From the NCBI GenBank assembly GCA_048498995.1, contig JBEHWX010000037.1, positions 1 through 53,633 of the forward strand: a DNA stretch of 53,633 nt. The letters are read 5' to 3'. A model generated the notes under the pieces. The model was not told where the DNA came from. It saw nothing but the letters and a program-made list of their open reading frames with translations, and ran no database searches. Shown here one piece after another: positions 51,255 to 53,633 of the stretch. Every line of letters begins with the position of its first letter. Position 1 is the first letter of the stretch. This DNA is from JBEHWX01 sp048498995 (lineage in GTDB: Bacteria; Bacteroidota; Ignavibacteria; OLB7). The translations under genes were made by a program, and so were the position numbers.

Positions 51255-53633
51255 ATGAGCTCTGACGCATTCTCCATCGGCCCCGTTCGCGTTCTGGTCG
51301 CGGACGAGGATCCGGCATATCATCTTCTGCTTGCCGAGAGCCTTTCGCTCTTCGGCACCGAGTACATCATCGAGCACACGGCGACGATCGACGCGGTGCT
51401 CGCCTCCCTCGATACGTCCGCGCACGACCTCTACCTGATCCCGCGCGCATTCAACGGCCACGCCGACGGCGGACTCGAACTGATCGGCCGCGCCACGCGC
51501 GAGGGATATCAGCCCCCGTTTCTGCTCCTGACCGAGGAGGATCCGCGCGCGCTCCCGAGCTGGGCCGCCGAGGCGGGAGCCGTCGAGGTGCTCGGTCGCC
51601 GGCAGCTCGATCCACACCTCGTCGACCGCACCATCCGCTACGCGCTCGACCGCCGACGCACCACCCTGGTGCTCCAGACCCGGAGCGCGGTGATCCACGC
51701 CACGATCATGGAGGCGCCGCTGACCATCTATGCCTTCGACGTTGACGGCATGCTGGTGGCCGCCGACGGACGCGCGCTGGAGGATCTCGGCCGCCGTCCG
51801 GGCGAGCCGCCGACCGTCTCCCTCTTCGAGCTCTACGCCGACAACGCCATCGTGACCGACACGCTGCGTCGCACGCTCCAGGGAGCTTCCGCCACCGTGG
51901 TGATGCCGGTCGGCCGGCGGGTGCTCGAGTGCCGCTGCGCCCCCTCGCGCGACGCCGACGGGAAGGTCAACGGCGGCGTTGTCGTCGCCACCGACGTTAC
52001 CGCGTGGTATCGCTCCGAGCGGGCTCTGCGCGCCAGCGAGGAGCACTTCCGCCGCCTGATCGACAACGCGATGGATATCATCTCCGTGCTGACGCCGGAG
52101 GGGATCATCCTCTTCGAGAGCCCGTCGGTCGAGCGGATCCTCGGCTTCACGCCGGATGAGCTGGTGGGCACAAGCGCGTTCGACCGGATCCACCCGGACG
52201 ATCAGAAGCGGGTGAAGCTGACGTTCGCCACCGAGCTCGCCCGGGAAGGCGCCTGCGCGACGATCGAGCTCAGGATGTGCCATCGCGACGGCTCCTGGCG
52301 GGATATCGAGATGATCGGCACCAACCTGGTGGCCGATCCGGTCGTCGGCGGCATCGTGGTCAACTCCCGCGACGTGACCGACCGGAAACGGATCGAGCGG
52401 GAGCGGATCGCGACGCTGGAGGCGCTCCAGGCCAGCGAGGAGAAGTACCGGTTCGTGGCCGAGTCCGCCTCCAACGCCATCCTCGCCGTCGACGAGAGCG
52501 GCACCATCCTCTACGCCAATCACGCCAGCGAGGAGACCTTCGGCCACCCGGTCGGCCAGCTGATCGGCGCGCCGCTGGCGATGCTGATCCCGGAGCAGCT
52601 CCGCGACCGGCACGAGCACCAGTTCCGGCGCCAGGTGCGGGGCGAGCGCCCCTCCTGGCACCCGCTTGAGGTGACCGCCAAGCACGGCTCCGGACGCACC
52701 ATCCCGATCGAGATCTCCTTCACCTCCAGCATCCGCGACGGACGGGCCACGATGACCTGCATCGCGCGCGACATCAGCGCGCGGAAGCAGCTCGAGGGGG
52801 AGCGGGCCGAGCTGCTCCACCTCGTGGAGGAGGAGCGCCGGCGGCTGGAGCGCCTGATCGCCAAGATCCCCTGCATCGTCTGGGAGTCCGGCCCCGGCTC
52901 GACCGAATCGACCGGCGTCCGCGTCGGACGGCTCAGCTTCGCCAACGAATACCTCACCACCCGTCTCGGCTTCCAGCCGGACGAGTGGCTGGCCCGCGAT
53001 GATTTCTGGATCGACGTGATCCATCCCGAGGACCGCCCCCGCGTGCTGGAGCGGGTGCTGAGCTCGCGCCAGACGGAAGTGGACGATACCTTCAGGATCA
53101 TCGCCCGCGACGGCCGCGTCCTCTGGGTCGATGCCCGCATCCTGATCCTCCGCGACGGCGAGCGCAAGGCGATCGGGACGGTCGGCATCGCGGTGGACGT
53201 CACCGAGCAGATCCGCGCCCGCGAGGCGCTTCGCGAAAGCCAGAGGCTCTTCGAGAGCTTCATGCGGAACAGCCCCGGCCTCTCCTTCATCAAGGATGGC
53301 GACGGACGCTACATCTACGCCAACGAGCCGCTGCTGGAATCCATGGGGCGACCGCTCGACCAGGTGCTCGGCAGGACCGATCGCGACCTTCTGCCGCCGG
53401 GGATCGCCGAGGTGTGCGCCGAGAGCGAGGAGCGGGTCCGCGCCACCGGCGCGCCGGTCACGACCGAGGAGCAGGCGGGGGATCAGAGCTGGCTGACGGT
53501 GAAGTTCCCGATCGTCCGCGATTCCGGCGAGGTGCTCATCGGCGGCATCGGCATCGACGTGACCGAGCGCCGGGTTGTGGAGCGCGAGCTCCCCCTCAAG
53601 GAGGAGCGGTCCCGCCCCTTCTCCCTGACACCG
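51255..53633 (+). CDS. multi-PAS signalling protein with degenerate receiver (3' end outside window)
   Basis: The frame runs 793 codons to the window edge without a stop codon. An N-terminal receiver-like domain (1-130) keeps the acidic start VADEDP, but the phosphoacceptor position is Pro63 (DLYLIPRAF) where the neighbour has Asp, and the Lys before the last helix is Arg115. It is followed by at least five PAS domains, opening near residues 140 (weak), 260, 393, 535 and 665. PAS 2 and 3 are very similar to those of the upstream kinase (EEHFRRLIDNAMDIISVLTPEG; EEKYRFVAESASNAILAVDESG). A kinase or cyclase output is expected beyond the edge but not seen. The ATG at 51255 lacks a Shine-Dalgarno. 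Confidence 0.9.
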   Translation, partial: MSSDAFSIGPVRVLVADEDPAYHLLLAESLSLFGTEYIIEHTATIDAVLASLDTSAHDLYLIPRAFNGHADGGLELIGRATREGYQPPFLLLTEEDPRALPSWAAEAGAVEVLGRRQLDPHLVDRTIRYALDRRRTTLVLQTRSAVIHATIMEAPLTIYAFDVDGMLVAADGRALEDLGRRPGEPPTVSLFELYADNAIVTDTLRRTLQGASATVVMPVGRRVLECRCAPSRDADGKVNGGVVVATDVTAWYRSERALRASEEHFRRLIDNAMDIISVLTPEGIILFESPSVERILGFTPDELVGTSAFDRIHPDDQKRVKLTFATELAREGACATIELRMCHRDGSWRDIEMIGTNLVADPVVGGIVVNSRDVTDRKRIERERIATLEALQASEEKYRFVAESASNAILAVDESGTILYANHASEETFGHPVGQLIGAPLAMLIPEQLRDRHEHQFRRQVRGERPSWHPLEVTAKHGSGRTIPIEISFTSSIRDGRATMTCIARDISARKQLEGERAELLHLVEEERRRLERLIAKIPCIVWESGPGSTESTGVRVGRLSFANEYLTTRLGFQPDEWLARDDFWIDVIHPEDRPRVLERVLSSRQTEVDDTFRIIARDGRVLWVDARILILRDGERKAIGTVGIAVDVTEQIRAREALRESQRLFESFMRNSPGLSFIKDGDGRYIYANEPLLESMGRPLDQVLGRTDRDLLPPGIAEVCAESEERVRATGAPVTTEEQAGDQSWLTVKFPIVRDSGEVLIGGIGIDVTERRVVERELPLKEERSRPFSLTP

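Noticed and set aside
51006..53024. Long minus-strand frame at the right end
   Set aside because: The plus strand encodes consecutive PAS domains in a frame that merely lacks a stop codon before the window edge; the antisense product has no recognisable motif.
1..53633. tRNA, rRNA, transposase, integrase or prophage genes
   Set aside because: I scanned for T-loop motifs and typical protein signatures and saw none; short or divergent cases could be missed without a computed search.

Overview
The window is GC-rich DNA from an uncultured-type bacterium, most likely of the Bacteroidota/Chlorobi/Kapabacteria side of the FCB superphylum. This rests on four observations. Two exported proteins carry C-terminal tails resembling type IX secretion (T9SS) sorting domains (35197-35631 and 39263-41905). 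There is a bacillithiol-type deacetylase (BshB1, 29202-29939). One large protein has an N-terminus of a kind I recall from Bacteroidota proteins of unknown function (42986-44518). Several intergenic sites resemble the Bacteroidota promoter (TTTG, 19-21 bp, TAnnTTTG), best at 44549-44580 and 4210-4242. I cannot assign a genus. I see no rRNA, tRNA, CRISPR array, transposase, integrase or phage gene.

Layout. 1-3.8 kb: a DUF2279 protein, an unknown cytoplasmic protein, a GlsB/YeaQ membrane protein and an MtfA-like peptidase. 3.8-5 kb: a gene-poor stretch with a long perfect hairpin, a candidate small RNA and a 16-bp tandem repeat. 5-6.8 kb: an ECF sigma factor overlapping a membrane-anchored Ser/Thr kinase. 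7-8.9 kb: two small lipoproteins and a YgiC-type ATP-grasp ligase. 9-15 kb: a small membrane protein, a VOC protein, a MarR regulator divergent from a ClC-CBS channel, and an M1-like peptidase. 15-21.6 kb: an aldo/keto reductase, two lipoproteins, a VOC protein, TrmO, a GrpB-family protein, a Nudix hydrolase and a glycosyltransferase. 21.6-22 kb: a REP/BIME-like array with a 95-bp period. 22.1-29.9 kb: overlapping metabolic genes (YbjN-like protein with membrane methyltransferase; lipoprotein, tandem GNAT and acyl-CoA ligase), RidA, a two-lobed aspartic protease-like protein, an SDR and BshB1. 30-32.8 kb: a lower-GC membrane protein, a seven-copy 73-bp array and an unknown membrane-anchored protein. 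33-42 kb: mostly unknown envelope proteins, a large protein with an M48-like region lacking HExxH, and an 880-aa IgGFc-binding-like surface protein. 42-43 kb: terminators and repeats. 43-53.6 kb: a signalling region with an OmpR-type regulator, a histidine kinase, a 1275-aa REC-7xPAS-histidine kinase, and a multi-PAS protein with a receiver domain that lacks its phosphoacceptor and runs off the window end.

Two themes stand out. First, many intergenic gaps hold their own short tandem repeat (periods of about 10, 12, 13, 16, 19, 73 and 95 bp), so the genome looks unusually minisatellite-rich. Second, the last 9 kb looks like a multi-input sensory network in which one receiver can be phosphorylated and its neighbour's apparently cannot. 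High GC leaves very long open frames antisense to real genes (over 1300 codons opposite the PAS kinase); these were discarded.
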